From NCBI RefSeq assembly GCF_900323885.1, contig NZ_OOHJ01000023.1, positions 310,001-374,000 of the forward strand: a stretch of DNA of 64,000 bases, written 5' to 3'. This DNA comes from [Actinomadura] parvosata subsp. kistnae (GTDB taxonomy: Bacteria; Actinomycetota; Actinomycetes; Streptosporangiales; Streptosporangiaceae). The notes under the pieces were generated by a model. That model did not search any database. It was not told the origin of the DNA and saw only the letters and a list, made by a program, of their open reading frames with translations. Shown in pieces: positions 1 through 9,157 of the stretch (position 1 is the stretch's first letter; every line of letters begins with the position of its first letter). The position numbers and the translations under genes are program-made.

Positions 1-171
1 GGGGAAGTGCCGGTAGAGGCTGCCCTGGCCGACCCCGGCCGCCCGCGCGACCTCGGTGAGCGAGGCGTCGTAACCGGCGGTGGCGAAGGCTTCGCGCGCC
101 GCCGCGATCAGCGCGGCCCGGTTGTGCGCCGCGGCCTTCGGGCCGCGGTTGGGTCGACGGGCAGCGGTCAC
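1..171 (-). CDS. TetR-family transcriptional regulator, N-terminal part (cut by window edge)
   Basis: Only the first 57 codons lie in the window; the gene runs off the left edge. The peptide begins VTAARRPNRGPKAAAHNRAA and continues through a typical TetR helix-turn-helix, with ALIAAAREAFATAGYDASL followed by EVARAAGVGQGSLYRHF. That is the family's DNA-binding domain; the ligand-binding domain is outside the window. Start chosen: GTG at 171-169. It is divergent from the SDR gene at 239, with a perfect inverted repeat in the 67-bp gap, so it probably represses itself and that SDR. The ligand cannot be inferred. Confidence 0.85.
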   Translation of the reverse strand, partial: MTAARRPNRGPKAAAHNRAALIAAAREAFATAGYDASLTEVARAAGVGQGSLYRHFP

Positions 172-186
172 GACGGCTATGGTACC

Positions 187-208
187 AACCGGACGATACA
201 GTCCGGTT
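187..208. promoter_or_regulatory. Candidate TetR operator (inverted repeat)
   Basis: Arms aaccggac (187-194) and gtccggtt (201-208) are perfectly complementary around the 6-nt spacer gataca. The site sits between the divergent TetR start (171) and the SDR start (239), where a shared autoregulatory operator is expected. Assignment to this TetR rests on position only. Confidence 0.6.
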
Positions 209-238
209 GCGCCCCGATCGAAAGGACGTTCCTTCACC

Positions 239-979
239 ATGACCTTCGACGACCGTGTCGCCCTCGTGACGGGCGCCGGATCCGGGATCGGCCGCGCCAT
301 GGCCGTCGCCTTCGCCAAGGCCGGCGCCCGCGTCGTGGCCTGCGACATCGATCCCGACAGCGCCGCGAGCACCGCCACGGACGTCGGCGGCACCGCCGTC
401 GCCGCCGACATCGGCGACGAGTCCTCGGTGGCCGCGCTGGTCGAGACCGCGATCGGCACGTACGGCCGGATCGACGTGCTGTGCAACAACGCCGGGATCA
501 TGGACACCATGGCCCTGCCCGCCGACATCCCCGTCGAGCAGTGGGAGCGCGTCCTGCGCGTGAACCTGACCGGCACGTTCCTCGTCACCCACGCGGTCCT
601 GCCGCACATGCTCGCCCAGGGCGGCGGCGCGATCGTCAACACCGCCTCGGAGGCGGGCATCCGCGGCGGCGCGGCCGGCGCCGCCTACACCGCCTCCAAG
701 CACGGCGTCGTCGGCCTGACCCGCAGCGTGGCCTGGGCCTACGCCAAGGACGGCATCCGCTGCAACGCCATCCTGCCCGGCCCGACCATGACGAACATCG
801 CCAACGGCGCCTCCTTCGACCCCGCCGGCGCCGCCCGCCTCGGCCCCGTGCTCGCCCTGGGGGAGCGCCTGGCCCAGCCCGAGCAGATGGCCGAGGCGGC
901 CCTCTTCCTGGCCTCGGACGCCGCCTCGTTCGTCAACGGCGCGATCGTGCCGGTGGACGGCGGCTGGTCGGCCGCCTGA
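239..979 (+). CDS. SDR-family NAD(P)-dependent oxidoreductase
   Basis: A 246-residue classical short-chain dehydrogenase/reductase. Visible landmarks are the cofactor motif TGAGSGIG near residues 12-19, NNAG near residues 86-89, the catalytic YTASK, and a C-terminal PVDGGWSA typical of FabG-like enzymes. The Asp of CDID after the second strand suggests preference for NAD over NADP. The ATG at 239 is chosen because AAAGGACG lies about 10 nt upstream and the cofactor motif then starts at the usual distance; longer in-frame starts lack a ribosome site. Divergent from a TetR gene that probably controls it. The substrate is not predictable; cytoplasmic. Confidence 0.88.
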   Translation: MTFDDRVALVTGAGSGIGRAMAVAFAKAGARVVACDIDPDSAASTATDVGGTAVAADIGDESSVAALVETAIGTYGRIDVLCNNAGIMDTMALPADIPVEQWERVLRVNLTGTFLVTHAVLPHMLAQGGGAIVNTASEAGIRGGAAGAAYTASKHGVVGLTRSVAWAYAKDGIRCNAILPGPTMTNIANGASFDPAGAARLGPVLALGERLAQPEQMAEAALFLASDAASFVNGAIVPVDGGWSAA

Positions 980-1005
980 CCGCCCCGCCACCGGGGCGGC
1001 GGCCG

Positions 1006-1266
1006 TCAGGAGCACCCGCCCCCGCCGCCGTCGCCCCCCGAGGACCCGCCGCAGTCGCCCCCCGAGTAACCTCCGCCGTCGCCTCCGGAGTAGCCCCCGC
1101 TCATGAAGCCGAAGGACGTGCCGCTCGAGTAGGTGCCGCCGGCGTACGGGCGGCCGGACCGCCGCCGGGCGGGACGCGAGCGGCCGGTCAGCGAGGTGAC
1201 CATGCTCACGAGAATCACCAGGACCGCGAGCACGAAGAACGCCGCCAGAATCGTCGAGAACGTCAA
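1006..1266 (-). CDS. Small membrane protein with Gly/Ser-rich, Cys-containing tail
   Basis: 86 residues. An N-terminal transmembrane helix (about residues 4-25, ILAAFFVLAVLVILVSMV) is followed by an Arg-rich segment and then a low-complexity tail of repeated SGGYSGGDGGG-type units ending GGGGGCS. The start appears to be TTG at 1266, preceded by a GGGGGGA ribosome site. Small proteins of this form, with a GGDCGG or GGGGC tail, are common and uncharacterised in actinomycetes. Strand, third-position GC bias and the clear membrane segment support it as real. Function unknown; no operon partner is evident. Confidence 0.6.
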   Translation of the reverse strand: MTFSTILAAFFVLAVLVILVSMVTSLTGRSRPARRRSGRPYAGGTYSSGTSFGFMSGGYSGGDGGGYSGGDCGGSSGGDGGGGGCS

Positions 1267-1358
1267 AGGATCATCCCCCCCGGATAGTCCCAGAACCGCC
1301 TTTCACCCAAGGTAGCCACGGCCCCTGACGCCGGCGGGGTTCTGCTCCTTTCGATCAG

Positions 1359-2693
1359 TCATCGCCGCGGCCGCACGATCCGCGCCCACCACAGGAGCAC
1401 GGCCGCGCAGACGCAGGCGGTGACGAACCACATCGCGGAGACCGGCGTGCCGCTCCTGAGCCCGAGGACGTCACCGGCCGGCCGGTTGAACCACGTGAGG
1501 CCCGTCCAGAACGGTTCGAGGAAGAACACCAGGCCGGCCGCGCCCCCGGCGGCGGTCAGCAGCAGCACGCCCATGGCCGCGCCGGCGGCGACCCGCCCGC
1601 CGAGCAGCGCGAGCAGCACCAGCACGGCCGGCCCGCCGACCCCGGCGAACGTCTCCACGGCCCGCCACAGCAGCCCCGCCGTCTCGCCCGCCCACGGCGG
1701 CGCCTCCACCCGCGGGGTGAGCCACAACGAGTTGCCCCGCAGCAGGTTGACCGTGGCCGGGGCCAGCAGCATCACGCATGCGGCGAGCCCCGTCCAGGCG
1801 AAGAGCCGGGACGGCACGGCCAGCCCGGTGCGCGCGGCGGGCCGCGGCTCCATGACGAGTGCGGGCGGCACGGCCAGCAGCGGCGGGGACGGGGCGGGCC
1901 GGGCACCCGGGTCGGCGAGGTCGTGGGCGGAGCGCGCCAGCCAGACTGTCAGCAGGACGTCGAAGACCCAGGAGACGCCGTCCTCGACGTCGCCGAACCC
2001 GTCCACGAGCGCGAACAGCAGGACCACCGGCAGGAGCAGGAGCGGCGACAGCAGGTGGGCGACGCCGATCCCGACGGTGGACCGGCGGAAGCGGCCGTCA
2101 CGCCACTGGGCCACCAGCACCATGGCGAGCCAGTACGGCCCGGCCACCGCGGCGACCCACGTGACCACGGGATCCGACGACGGCCAGAGCCGCCATCCGA
2201 ACTCGTCGGACACCGTATGGTAGGCCCCGACGAGGTGGGCCAGCACGCCCGAGGCCAGCGCGAGGTCCGCCAGGCGGACGGTGCGCCGCAGCACCGGGCC
2301 GAGCAGCAATGCGACGGCGGCCAGCACCAGCGCGTCGGCCACGGCCGGCCACCACGGCCAGTCCGGCAGGAGCGCGTAGAGCAGCGACATGGCCGCCGAG
2401 GCGTACATGGCCGTCCGCAGCCACCGGACACCCCGCCCCGGCGCGGGCCGCGCGCCCGCCACCGGCCCGCGCAGGCACTGCCACAGCGCCCACGTCATGA
2501 CCGCGCCCATGGCCACGAGCACGAGCACGTTCTGCCAGGTCACCGCGGCGTCGCCGGCCTCGTGGAGCAGCGTCAGCCGCCACAGCGGCCCGATGTCCCC
2601 GCCGGTGACCGCGAGGACGGCGGTGACGGCGACGGCGGTCGCGTACCCGCCCGCGGCGAGCAGGGCGGGCACGGCTGAGCGGTAGCGGCGCAT
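1359..2693 (-). CDS. Polytopic integral membrane protein, unknown function
   Basis: 444 residues with roughly eleven hydrophobic segments spread over the whole length and short Arg-rich loops ending RIVRPRR. No catalytic motif, ATP-binding site or transporter signature is recognised. It resembles the many uncharacterised actinobacterial membrane proteins of this size. Start ATG at 2693 has GGAAGAG about 6 nt upstream. It stands alone between the small Gly-rich protein and the peptide-importer operon; about 78 bp separate it from the end of that operon, which runs on the same strand, so partial co-transcription is possible. Confidence 0.75.
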   Translation of the reverse strand: MRRYRSAVPALLAAGGYATAVAVTAVLAVTGGDIGPLWRLTLLHEAGDAAVTWQNVLVLVAMGAVMTWALWQCLRGPVAGARPAPGRGVRWLRTAMYASAAMSLLYALLPDWPWWPAVADALVLAAVALLLGPVLRRTVRLADLALASGVLAHLVGAYHTVSDEFGWRLWPSSDPVVTWVAAVAGPYWLAMVLVAQWRDGRFRRSTVGIGVAHLLSPLLLLPVVLLFALVDGFGDVEDGVSWVFDVLLTVWLARSAHDLADPGARPAPSPPLLAVPPALVMEPRPAARTGLAVPSRLFAWTGLAACVMLLAPATVNLLRGNSLWLTPRVEAPPWAGETAGLLWRAVETFAGVGGPAVLVLLALLGGRVAAGAAMGVLLLTAAGGAAGLVFFLEPFWTGLTWFNRPAGDVLGLRSGTPVSAMWFVTACVCAAVLLWWARIVRPRR

Positions 2694-2771
2694 GGGACTC
2701 TTCCAGGGGTCGAAGGGGGCGCCTCACCCTAGCGACCGGCGGCGAAGAAGTCGATCTTGACCTGGGCGCGC

Positions 2772-3770
2772 TCACACGACCTTCGTGTTGACCTCCGGGA
2801 AGTGGCAGGCGGCCGGATGGCCGGTGCCCCGGTCGACCAGGGCGGGCTCCTCGGCGGCGCAGATGTCCTGGGCCTTCCAGCAGCGCGTACGGAACCTGCA
2901 CCCGCTCGGCGGATCCAGCGGGCTCGGCACCTCGCCGGTGAGGATGATCCGCTGCCTGCGGCGCTCCTCCTCCGGGTTCGCCGTCGGCGCCGCTGACAGC
3001 AGCGCCTGCGTGTACGGGTGCACCGGCCGGTCGTAGACGTCGTCCCGCCGCCCGGTCTCGACGATCTTGCCGAGGTACATCACCGCGACCCGGTCGGAGA
3101 TGTGCCGCACCACCGACAGGTCGTGCGCGATGAAGATGTACGACAGCCCGAACGTGTCCTGGAGGTCCTCCAGCAGGTTGATCACGCCGGCCTGCACCGA
3201 CACGTCCAGCGCCGACACCGGCTCGTCCAGCACGAGCAGCTTGGGCTCCAGCGCGAGCGCGCGGGCGATGCCGACGCGCTGGCGCTGGCCGCCGGAGAAC
3301 TCGTGCGGGTACCGGTTGCCGTGCTCCGGGTTGAGCCCGACCAGCTCCAGCAGCTCCGACACCTTGGCCGGGCCGGTGTCGCGCCACCGGTCGTGCACCT
3401 TCAGCGGCTCGGCGATGATGTCGTTCACCGGCAGCTTCGGGTTGAGCGAGGCGTACGGGTCCTGGAAGACGATCTGCATGTCGCGGCGCACCGCGCGCAT
3501 CCGCTTGGGCGCCAGCGTGGTCAGCTCCGTGCCCTCGAAGCGCACCGAGCCCGACGTCGGCTTGTGCAGCTGCAGGATGGCCCGGCCCGTCGTCGACTTG
3601 CCGCACCCCGACTCGCCGACCACGCCCAGCGTCTCGCCCTGGTCGACGTGCATGGACACGCCGCTGACCGCCTGGATGTGGCCCGACACCTTGCGCAGGA
3701 ACCCCGCGCCGCGCACGGGGAAGCTCATCACCAGGTCCTCCACTTCGAGGAGGTGCTGCTGATCGCTCAT
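2772..3770 (-). CDS. dppF: Dipeptide/oligopeptide ABC transporter ATP-binding protein (DppF/OppF type)
   Basis: 332 residues. Walker A GESGCGKST (about 50-58), signature FSGGQRQRV (about 158), Walker B LLVLDEPVSALD (about 177) and the H-loop IAHDL are all intact. The C-terminal oligopeptide-transporter domain is present: HPYTQALLSA, then the cysteine motif CRFRTRCWKAQDIC. It supplies one of two ATPase subunits of the importer. Its ATG overlaps the stop of dppD by 4 nt, so translation is coupled. It is the last gene of the five-gene operon reading from 9157 to 2772. The substrate (peptide or other) cannot be fixed from the ATPase. Confidence 0.95.
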   Translation of the reverse strand: MSDQQHLLEVEDLVMSFPVRGAGFLRKVSGHIQAVSGVSMHVDQGETLGVVGESGCGKSTTGRAILQLHKPTSGSVRFEGTELTTLAPKRMRAVRRDMQIVFQDPYASLNPKLPVNDIIAEPLKVHDRWRDTGPAKVSELLELVGLNPEHGNRYPHEFSGGQRQRVGIARALALEPKLLVLDEPVSALDVSVQAGVINLLEDLQDTFGLSYIFIAHDLSVVRHISDRVAVMYLGKIVETGRRDDVYDRPVHPYTQALLSAAPTANPEEERRRQRIILTGEVPSPLDPPSGCRFRTRCWKAQDICAAEEPALVDRGTGHPAACHFPEVNTKVV

Positions 3771-4810
3771 GTGACGGGCTCACTCTCCGTACGGAACAAC
3801 GCGGTGGGGTCCGCCACCGCGGCCAGCTGGTCCCAGTGGTGGCAGGCGGCGTAGTGCCCGCCCTCGTCGACCTCTCCGAGCGCGGGCTCCTCCGCGCGGC
3901 AGCGGTCCTCGGCCAGCGGGCAGCGCGGCGAGAACGGGCAGCCGGACGGCAGGTTGATCAGGGACGGCGGGGCGCCGCTGATCGGCCGCAGCCGCCCGCC
4001 GGACGTCTCCAGGGACGGCATCGAGCCGAGCAGCCCCGCCGTGTACGGCATGCGCGGCCGGTAGAAGATGGTGTCGGTGACGCCGATCTCGACCGGTTTG
4101 CCGGCGTACATGACGAGCACGCGGTGCGCGATGCCGGCGACCACGCCGAGGTCGTGCGTGATGAGCACGATCGCGGCGTTGACGGCGTCCTTGACCTCCA
4201 GGAGCTTCTCCAGGATCTGCGCCTGGACGGTCACGTCGAGCGCCGTGGTGGGCTCGTCGGCGATGATGACGTCCGGGTTGTTGATGACCGCCATGGCGAT
4301 CATCGCGCGCTGCCGCATGCCGCCGGAGAACTCGTGCGGGTAGCTGCGCAGCCGCTGCTCGGCCTGCGGGATGCCGACCAGGTCGAGCATCTCCCTGGCG
4401 CGGGCGAGCGCCTGCTTGCGCGGCACGAGGTCGTGCGCGAGGACGGCCTCGGCGAGCTGGTCGCCGACGGTGTGCACGGGGTTCAGCGCGGTCATCGGGT
4501 CCTGGAAGATCATGGCGATCTTGCGCCCGCGCAGGCCGCGACGCCGGCGGGCGGGCAGCTTCAGCACGTCGTCGCCGCGGTAGAGGATCCGGCCGCGGAC
4601 GCGGGCGCCGCGGGGGAGCAGCCCCATCACGGCCAGCGACGAGACGGACTTGCCGGAGCCGGACTCGCCGACGATGCCGAGCACCTCGCGCTCGTGCAGG
4701 GAGTAGGAGACGCCGCGGACCGCCTGGACGAGCCCGTCCTCGGTGGGGAACTCGACGACCAGGTCCTCCACGCGCAGGATCTCACCGGTCTCGCTGGGGT
4801 GATTCGTCAT
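3767..4810 (-). CDS. dppD: Dipeptide/oligopeptide ABC transporter ATP-binding protein (DppD/OppD type)
   Basis: 347 residues. Walker A GESGSGKSV, signature FSGGMRQRA, Walker B VIIADEPTTALD and H-loop LITHDLG are intact, followed by the C-terminal oligopeptide domain with MPYTAGLLGSMP and cysteines CPFSPRCPLAEDRC. It pairs with DppF to form the ATPase dimer. ATG at 4810 lies 1 nt after the dppC stop; an in-frame GTG at 4819 is an alternative that would overlap dppC. The tight spacing at both ends shows it is an internal cistron of the importer operon. Confidence 0.95.
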   Translation of the reverse strand: MTNHPSETGEILRVEDLVVEFPTEDGLVQAVRGVSYSLHEREVLGIVGESGSGKSVSSLAVMGLLPRGARVRGRILYRGDDVLKLPARRRRGLRGRKIAMIFQDPMTALNPVHTVGDQLAEAVLAHDLVPRKQALARAREMLDLVGIPQAEQRLRSYPHEFSGGMRQRAMIAMAVINNPDVIIADEPTTALDVTVQAQILEKLLEVKDAVNAAIVLITHDLGVVAGIAHRVLVMYAGKPVEIGVTDTIFYRPRMPYTAGLLGSMPSLETSGGRLRPISGAPPSLINLPSGCPFSPRCPLAEDRCRAEEPALGEVDEGGHYAACHHWDQLAAVADPTALFRTESEPVT

Positions 4811-4811
4811 G

Positions 4812-5780
4812 TCAGGCACGCACCCGGGTCTGTCGGGGGTCGAACGCGTCGCGCAGACCGTCGCCGATGAAGTTGATGGACAGCGCGATCGCGATGATGA
4901 ACACGCCCGGCCACCAGAACAGCCACGGGCGGGTCGTCATCGCGCTGCGGTAGGTGTCGATGAGCTGGCCGAGCGAGACGTCGGGGGGTTGCACGCCGAC
5001 GCCGAGGAACGACAGCGCCGACTCCAGCAGCACCGCGTTGGCGATGGCCAGGGTCGCGCTGACGATGATGACGCCCACGGTGTTCGGCAGGATGTGGCGG
5101 AAGATGATGCGGCTGGAGGAGGTGCCGAGCGCGCGGGCGGCCTCGACGAACTCCTTCTCGCGCAGCGACAGGAACTCGCCGCGGATGAGCCGGCCCAGCG
5201 TCGGCCAGGTCACCAGGCCGATGCAGATGGCCAGGACCACGATGCCGGAGTCGCCGAACGAGCGCCCGACGATGGCGGCGATGATGAGGACGGGGATGGT
5301 GATCATCACGTCGGTGAGCCGCATGAGGATCGCTTCAACCTTTTTCCTGAAATATCCGGCGAAGGCGCCGGCCAGCGTGCCCACCGTCGTGGCCACGAAC
5401 CCGACGATGAACGCCACGATGATCGACTGCTGCGTGCCGCGCATGGTGAGGGCGAAGTAGTCGATGCCGATGTTGTCCTGCCCGAACGGATGCTCGCCCC
5501 AGCGCAGCCCCTCGCCGCCCAGGAACTGCGGCACCAGGCTCAGCGTCGGCCGGCCCTGGTCGACCACCGCCCCGGTGGCCAGGTAGCTCTTGTCCCACCA
5601 GCCGGGCAGCGGCCCGAACCCGATGGAGCTGAACGCCAGCACGACGATGCCGCCGAAGACCAGCATGCCGATGAGCGCCGCGCGGTGCCGGAAGAACCGG
5701 CGCCGGACGAGCTGGGTCTGGGTGCGTGCGACGACGGTCATGCCCTGCGCGGCCCCCGCGGCCTGCGCGCTGATCGCCAT
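4812..5780 (-). CDS. dppC: ABC transporter permease (DppC/OppC type)
   Basis: 322 residues with an N-terminal cytoplasmic stretch, a first membrane helix (about 40-60), a periplasmic segment, and the C-terminal BPD_transp_1 core of five helices. The EAA loop is readable as EFVEAARALGTSSSRIIFRH, the contact site for the ATPases. Start ATG at 5780 is preferred because AGGAGA lies 8 nt upstream; a GTG at 5819 overlapping the dppB stop by 4 nt would add 13 residues. Partner of DppB in the membrane channel of the peptide importer. Confidence 0.93.
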   Translation of the reverse strand: MAISAQAAGAAQGMTVVARTQTQLVRRRFFRHRAALIGMLVFGGIVVLAFSSIGFGPLPGWWDKSYLATGAVVDQGRPTLSLVPQFLGGEGLRWGEHPFGQDNIGIDYFALTMRGTQQSIIVAFIVGFVATTVGTLAGAFAGYFRKKVEAILMRLTDVMITIPVLIIAAIVGRSFGDSGIVVLAICIGLVTWPTLGRLIRGEFLSLREKEFVEAARALGTSSSRIIFRHILPNTVGVIIVSATLAIANAVLLESALSFLGVGVQPPDVSLGQLIDTYRSAMTTRPWLFWWPGVFIIAIALSINFIGDGLRDAFDPRQTRVRA

Positions 5781-5815
5781 GGGTGGTTCTCCTGAGTGAT
5801 CGGTGAACTGCGAGC

Positions 5816-7324
5816 TCACGACAGCCTGATCCGGGGGTCGAGGTAGGCGTAGATGATGTCGGCGAGCATGTTGAACAGCACGATCGCGCTGCCCGAGACG
5901 ATGAAGAACGCCATCACCGGAGCCGGGTCCACCTGCTGGAGCCCCCTGAGGAACAGGCTGCCCATGCCCTGCCAGCCGAAGACGTTCTCCGTCACGATCG
6001 CGCCGCCGATCACGCCCGCGAAGTCGAAGGCCATCAGCGTGGTGATCGGGATCATCCCGTTGCGGAAGGCGTGCTTGGTGACCACCGTCCGCTCGGGCAG
6101 GCCCTTGGCCCGCGCGGTGCGCACGTAGTCGAGGTTCATCACCTCGAGCATGCTGGAGCGGCTGTAGCGCGTGTAGGTGGCCAGCGAGATCAGGATCAGC
6201 GCCATGGTGGGCAGCAGCAGGTGACCCGCCACGTCCAGGTTGGTCTGCCAGAAGTCGCCCTTGAAGTTGGGGGTGCTGGAGCCGATCGTGGCGATCGGGC
6301 GGCCCCGTACGTAGTCGCTGTAGTCGGCGAATCCGCGCAGCATGCGGTCGAGGAAGGTCAGGCCCGCCGTGACCAGCCCCGTCAGGACGGCGGCGAGGAT
6401 CGCCTGGCGGCGCAGCAGCCCGCCGAGTGCGTAGCCGAGCCCGGCGCAGACGGCCACCGTCAGCAGCGCCAGGCCGAAGATCTCCAGCCAGCTCGGGTCG
6501 GCCAGCACCGGATCCAGCACCTGCGACAGGATCACGCCGATCCCCGCGGCCGAGAGCGCGGCGTAGAGCGGGTCGCGGTGGCGCAGCCCGGAGATCAGGG
6601 CGGTGACGCCGACCGCCGTGCCGCCCGCCAGGACCGCCAGGCCGACCACGCCGATGCCCGGATCGGCGAACCAGCGGGTGGCCGACAGCAGCGTCAGCGT
6701 CACGGCCGTCGCGGCGGCGCCGAGCGCGAACGCGGCCAGCCGCGCCCGCCGCCCGCCCACGAGGACGGCGGCCCAGATCAGCCCGCCGACCAGGGAGGCG
6801 ACGGCGATGACGGTGGGCGGGATGACGGGGTCACGCAGCCAGTCGTTGAACTCGATCGCGATGTACTGCTTGAGCATCACCGCCACCCAGAACAGCGGGA
6901 GCGAGAAGCAGACGAACGCGGTGAAGGTGACCGAGTAGTCGAAGGTGCTGTACTGGCGCAGCGCGGAGACGATGCCCACGATGACGCCGATGACGACCGC
7001 GAGCACGGTCGCGGCCACGACGAGCTGGAGCGTGGCCGACAGGGCGTTGCCGAGCAGGACCGAGACGTCCTGGCCGTCCCGGTTGACGCCGAGGTCGCCG
7101 CGGAACAGGTTGCCGAGCCAGCTCAGGTACCTGAGCGGCAGGGGAACGTCGAGGTTCATCCGCTCGATCCGGTCGGCGATCTTCCTGTCCCGGTCGGGGC
7201 CCGGCAGCTCCCGCAGGTCCTCCAGCGGGTCGCCCGCGAGCGCCGTCAACGCGTAGATGACCATGGTGGCCGCCAGGAGCACGAAGAAGGAGACGATCAG
7301 TCTTCGCGCGATGAAGGCGATCAC
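5816..7324 (-). CDS. dppB: ABC transporter permease (DppB/OppB type) with a large internal membrane insertion
   Basis: 502 residues, against about 310-330 for typical DppB. The N-terminal part (MIAFIARRLIVSFFVLLAAT, then PLRYLSWLGNLFRGDLG) and the C-terminal part with the EAA loop (LDYVRTARAKGLPERTVVTK, ENVFGWQGMGSL) are standard. Between them, about residues 170-330, lie some 160 extra residues with about six predicted helices. The reading frame is intact with normal codon use, so this is an insertion and not a fusion artefact. GTG start at 7324 follows AAGGGGGA. It is the second gene of the operon and forms the translocation channel with DppC. Confidence 0.92.
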   Translation of the reverse strand: MIAFIARRLIVSFFVLLAATMVIYALTALAGDPLEDLRELPGPDRDRKIADRIERMNLDVPLPLRYLSWLGNLFRGDLGVNRDGQDVSVLLGNALSATLQLVVAATVLAVVIGVIVGIVSALRQYSTFDYSVTFTAFVCFSLPLFWVAVMLKQYIAIEFNDWLRDPVIPPTVIAVASLVGGLIWAAVLVGGRRARLAAFALGAAATAVTLTLLSATRWFADPGIGVVGLAVLAGGTAVGVTALISGLRHRDPLYAALSAAGIGVILSQVLDPVLADPSWLEIFGLALLTVAVCAGLGYALGGLLRRQAILAAVLTGLVTAGLTFLDRMLRGFADYSDYVRGRPIATIGSSTPNFKGDFWQTNLDVAGHLLLPTMALILISLATYTRYSRSSMLEVMNLDYVRTARAKGLPERTVVTKHAFRNGMIPITTLMAFDFAGVIGGAIVTENVFGWQGMGSLFLRGLQQVDPAPVMAFFIVSGSAIVLFNMLADIIYAYLDPRIRLS

Positions 7325-7417
7325 TCTTATCCCCCTTGGTTCATGTGTGGTGCTGGCGCAGGGCGGAGGACGCGCGCGCCCTCCGCCCCGCGCCGGTGTT
7401 CCAGAGTGATCGGGCGG

Positions 7418-9157
7418 CTACTGGGCCAGGGCCCACTTGTCCATGTTCCAGGTCACGGACGACTGCGCCGGGTTCGGCACGACGTTCTGCAGCTTCTCGT
7501 CCCACGCGAGCATGTTCGGGTGGGCGAACAGGGGGATGGTGGCCAGGTCCGACCAGAGCACCTTCTCGATCTCGGCGATGATCGCCGGGTGCTTGGTCTT
7601 GTCGATCTCGGCGTTCAGCTTCTTGATCAGCTCGTCGACCTGCTTGTTGGAGTAGCAGCCGTTGTTGTTCTCCTTGCCGGCCTCGCTGCACTCCTTGGCC
7701 GTGGTGTACGTCGAGCTCCAGCCGCTCACCTCGGCCGAGCCGGTCCAGGCGAACAGCGCCACGTCGTAGGTGTTGGTGGCCAGGGGGCCGCCGGCCTCGA
7801 AGAACTTCTCGTCGCCGGCGTCAGTGATCTTGAAGCCGGCCTTGTTGCAGGAGTCGGCGATGAGCTGCACCTCCTGCGTACGGCGCGGGTTCGGCAGGTT
7901 GTGGCCGATCTTGACTTCCATGCCGACCTTGCCGGCCTTCTCCAGCAGCGCCTTGGCGCCCTCGATGTCCGGCTGGGCGTAGGCCTCGGAGCCGCTGCCC
8001 TGGGAGACGGTGGCGTAGTCGGCCTCGAACGGCAGCACGTTGCGCACCTGCAGCACCTGCGCCTGCGGCGCGAGCGGCTTGATCAGGTTGTCCACGATGA
8101 GCTGCCTGGGCACGCACTTGGCGAACGCCTCACGCAGCGTCTTGTCCTTGAACGGGCTGCTGTCGAAGTTGAAGTCGAGGTGCTCGTAGGTGTAGGCGTC
8201 ACCCGTCTTCACCGTCACGCCCTGCATGCCCTGGAGCTGGGCGAGCAGGTCGGGGTTCGGCTGCGGCTCGATCAGGTTGACCTCGCGGTTCTGCAGGGCC
8301 TGGGCCTGCTCCTCCTGCGAGATCACGCGCATGACCACGGTCGGCGTGGCCGGCTTGGCGCCCCACCACTTGTCGTTGGCCGAGAGGGTCAGCGACTGGC
8401 CGGGCTGCATGGCGGAGATCTTGTACGGGCCGGAGGCGGGGAAGAGCGACATGTCCTTGATGCCGCCCTCGATGACCCAGCCCTCGTTGTAGAACTTGAT
8501 CACCGCTTCGAGCTTCTTGGCGTCCCCCGCCTGCACGGCGGCGATGAAGTCGGCCTCGCTCATGCCCGCGGCCTTGTACGCCACGTGCGCCGGCAGCACG
8601 TCGGCGGCGCCGGGGCCGTTGCTCTCCCAGTCGGCGAACGGCTCGGAGTACTGGAAGGAGAACTTCTTGTCGCCCGCCTTGCACGCCGGGGCCTTGACGA
8701 GCTCGACGCCGGTGGTGCCGTCGACCTGGAAGCCCTTGATCTTGCCGGACTTGGCCGCCCAGTACAGCAGCGCGTCGTCACAGTCGATGGGGTTGCCGTC
8801 GGACCACACGGCCTTGGCGTTGAACTCGTAGTCCACCGTCAGCGGGTCGTCGGAGGTCTTCGTGTACGTGCCGAAGTCCTTGTCCGGGGTCACCACGCCG
8901 TTCTCGCCGTAGTACCAGAAGCCGAGCAGCACCCGCTGCATGGCGGTGCTGTTGACCAGGTTGTTCACGGCGATGCTGTTGTAGGAGTTGAACTCCTGCT
9001 CGCCGGCGTAGGTGATGGTCTGCCCCGAAGCGGCGCCCCCCGTGGCCGAGGCCGACGGCTTGCTCGCCTCGTTGCCGCTCTGGCCGCAAGCGGACAGCAG
9101 AAGCGCGCCTGCTGTCACCGCCGTGAGGAATGTCCCAAGTCTCCGCCTATGGGTCAC
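7418..9157 (-). CDS. dppA: ABC transporter substrate-binding lipoprotein, family 5 (DppA/OppA type)
   Basis: 579 residues. The signal peptide MTHRRRLGTFLTAVTAGALL ends in a lipobox, LSAC, so the mature protein is anchored outside the membrane at Cys24. The rest has the SBP_bac_5 layout: LTVDYEFNAKAVWSDGNPID, GPYKI, LREAFAKCV. Start GTG at 9157 has AAAGGAG 8 nt upstream. It is first in the operon and delivers substrate to DppBC. Family members bind peptides, nickel complexes, opines or sugars; the sequence alone does not decide. A 93-bp gap separates it from dppB, the longest in the operon. Confidence 0.93.
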   Translation of the reverse strand: MTHRRRLGTFLTAVTAGALLLSACGQSGNEASKPSASATGGAASGQTITYAGEQEFNSYNSIAVNNLVNSTAMQRVLLGFWYYGENGVVTPDKDFGTYTKTSDDPLTVDYEFNAKAVWSDGNPIDCDDALLYWAAKSGKIKGFQVDGTTGVELVKAPACKAGDKKFSFQYSEPFADWESNGPGAADVLPAHVAYKAAGMSEADFIAAVQAGDAKKLEAVIKFYNEGWVIEGGIKDMSLFPASGPYKISAMQPGQSLTLSANDKWWGAKPATPTVVMRVISQEEQAQALQNREVNLIEPQPNPDLLAQLQGMQGVTVKTGDAYTYEHLDFNFDSSPFKDKTLREAFAKCVPRQLIVDNLIKPLAPQAQVLQVRNVLPFEADYATVSQGSGSEAYAQPDIEGAKALLEKAGKVGMEVKIGHNLPNPRRTQEVQLIADSCNKAGFKITDAGDEKFFEAGGPLATNTYDVALFAWTGSAEVSGWSSTYTTAKECSEAGKENNNGCYSNKQVDELIKKLNAEIDKTKHPAIIAEIEKVLWSDLATIPLFAHPNMLAWDEKLQNVVPNPAQSSVTWNMDKWALAQ

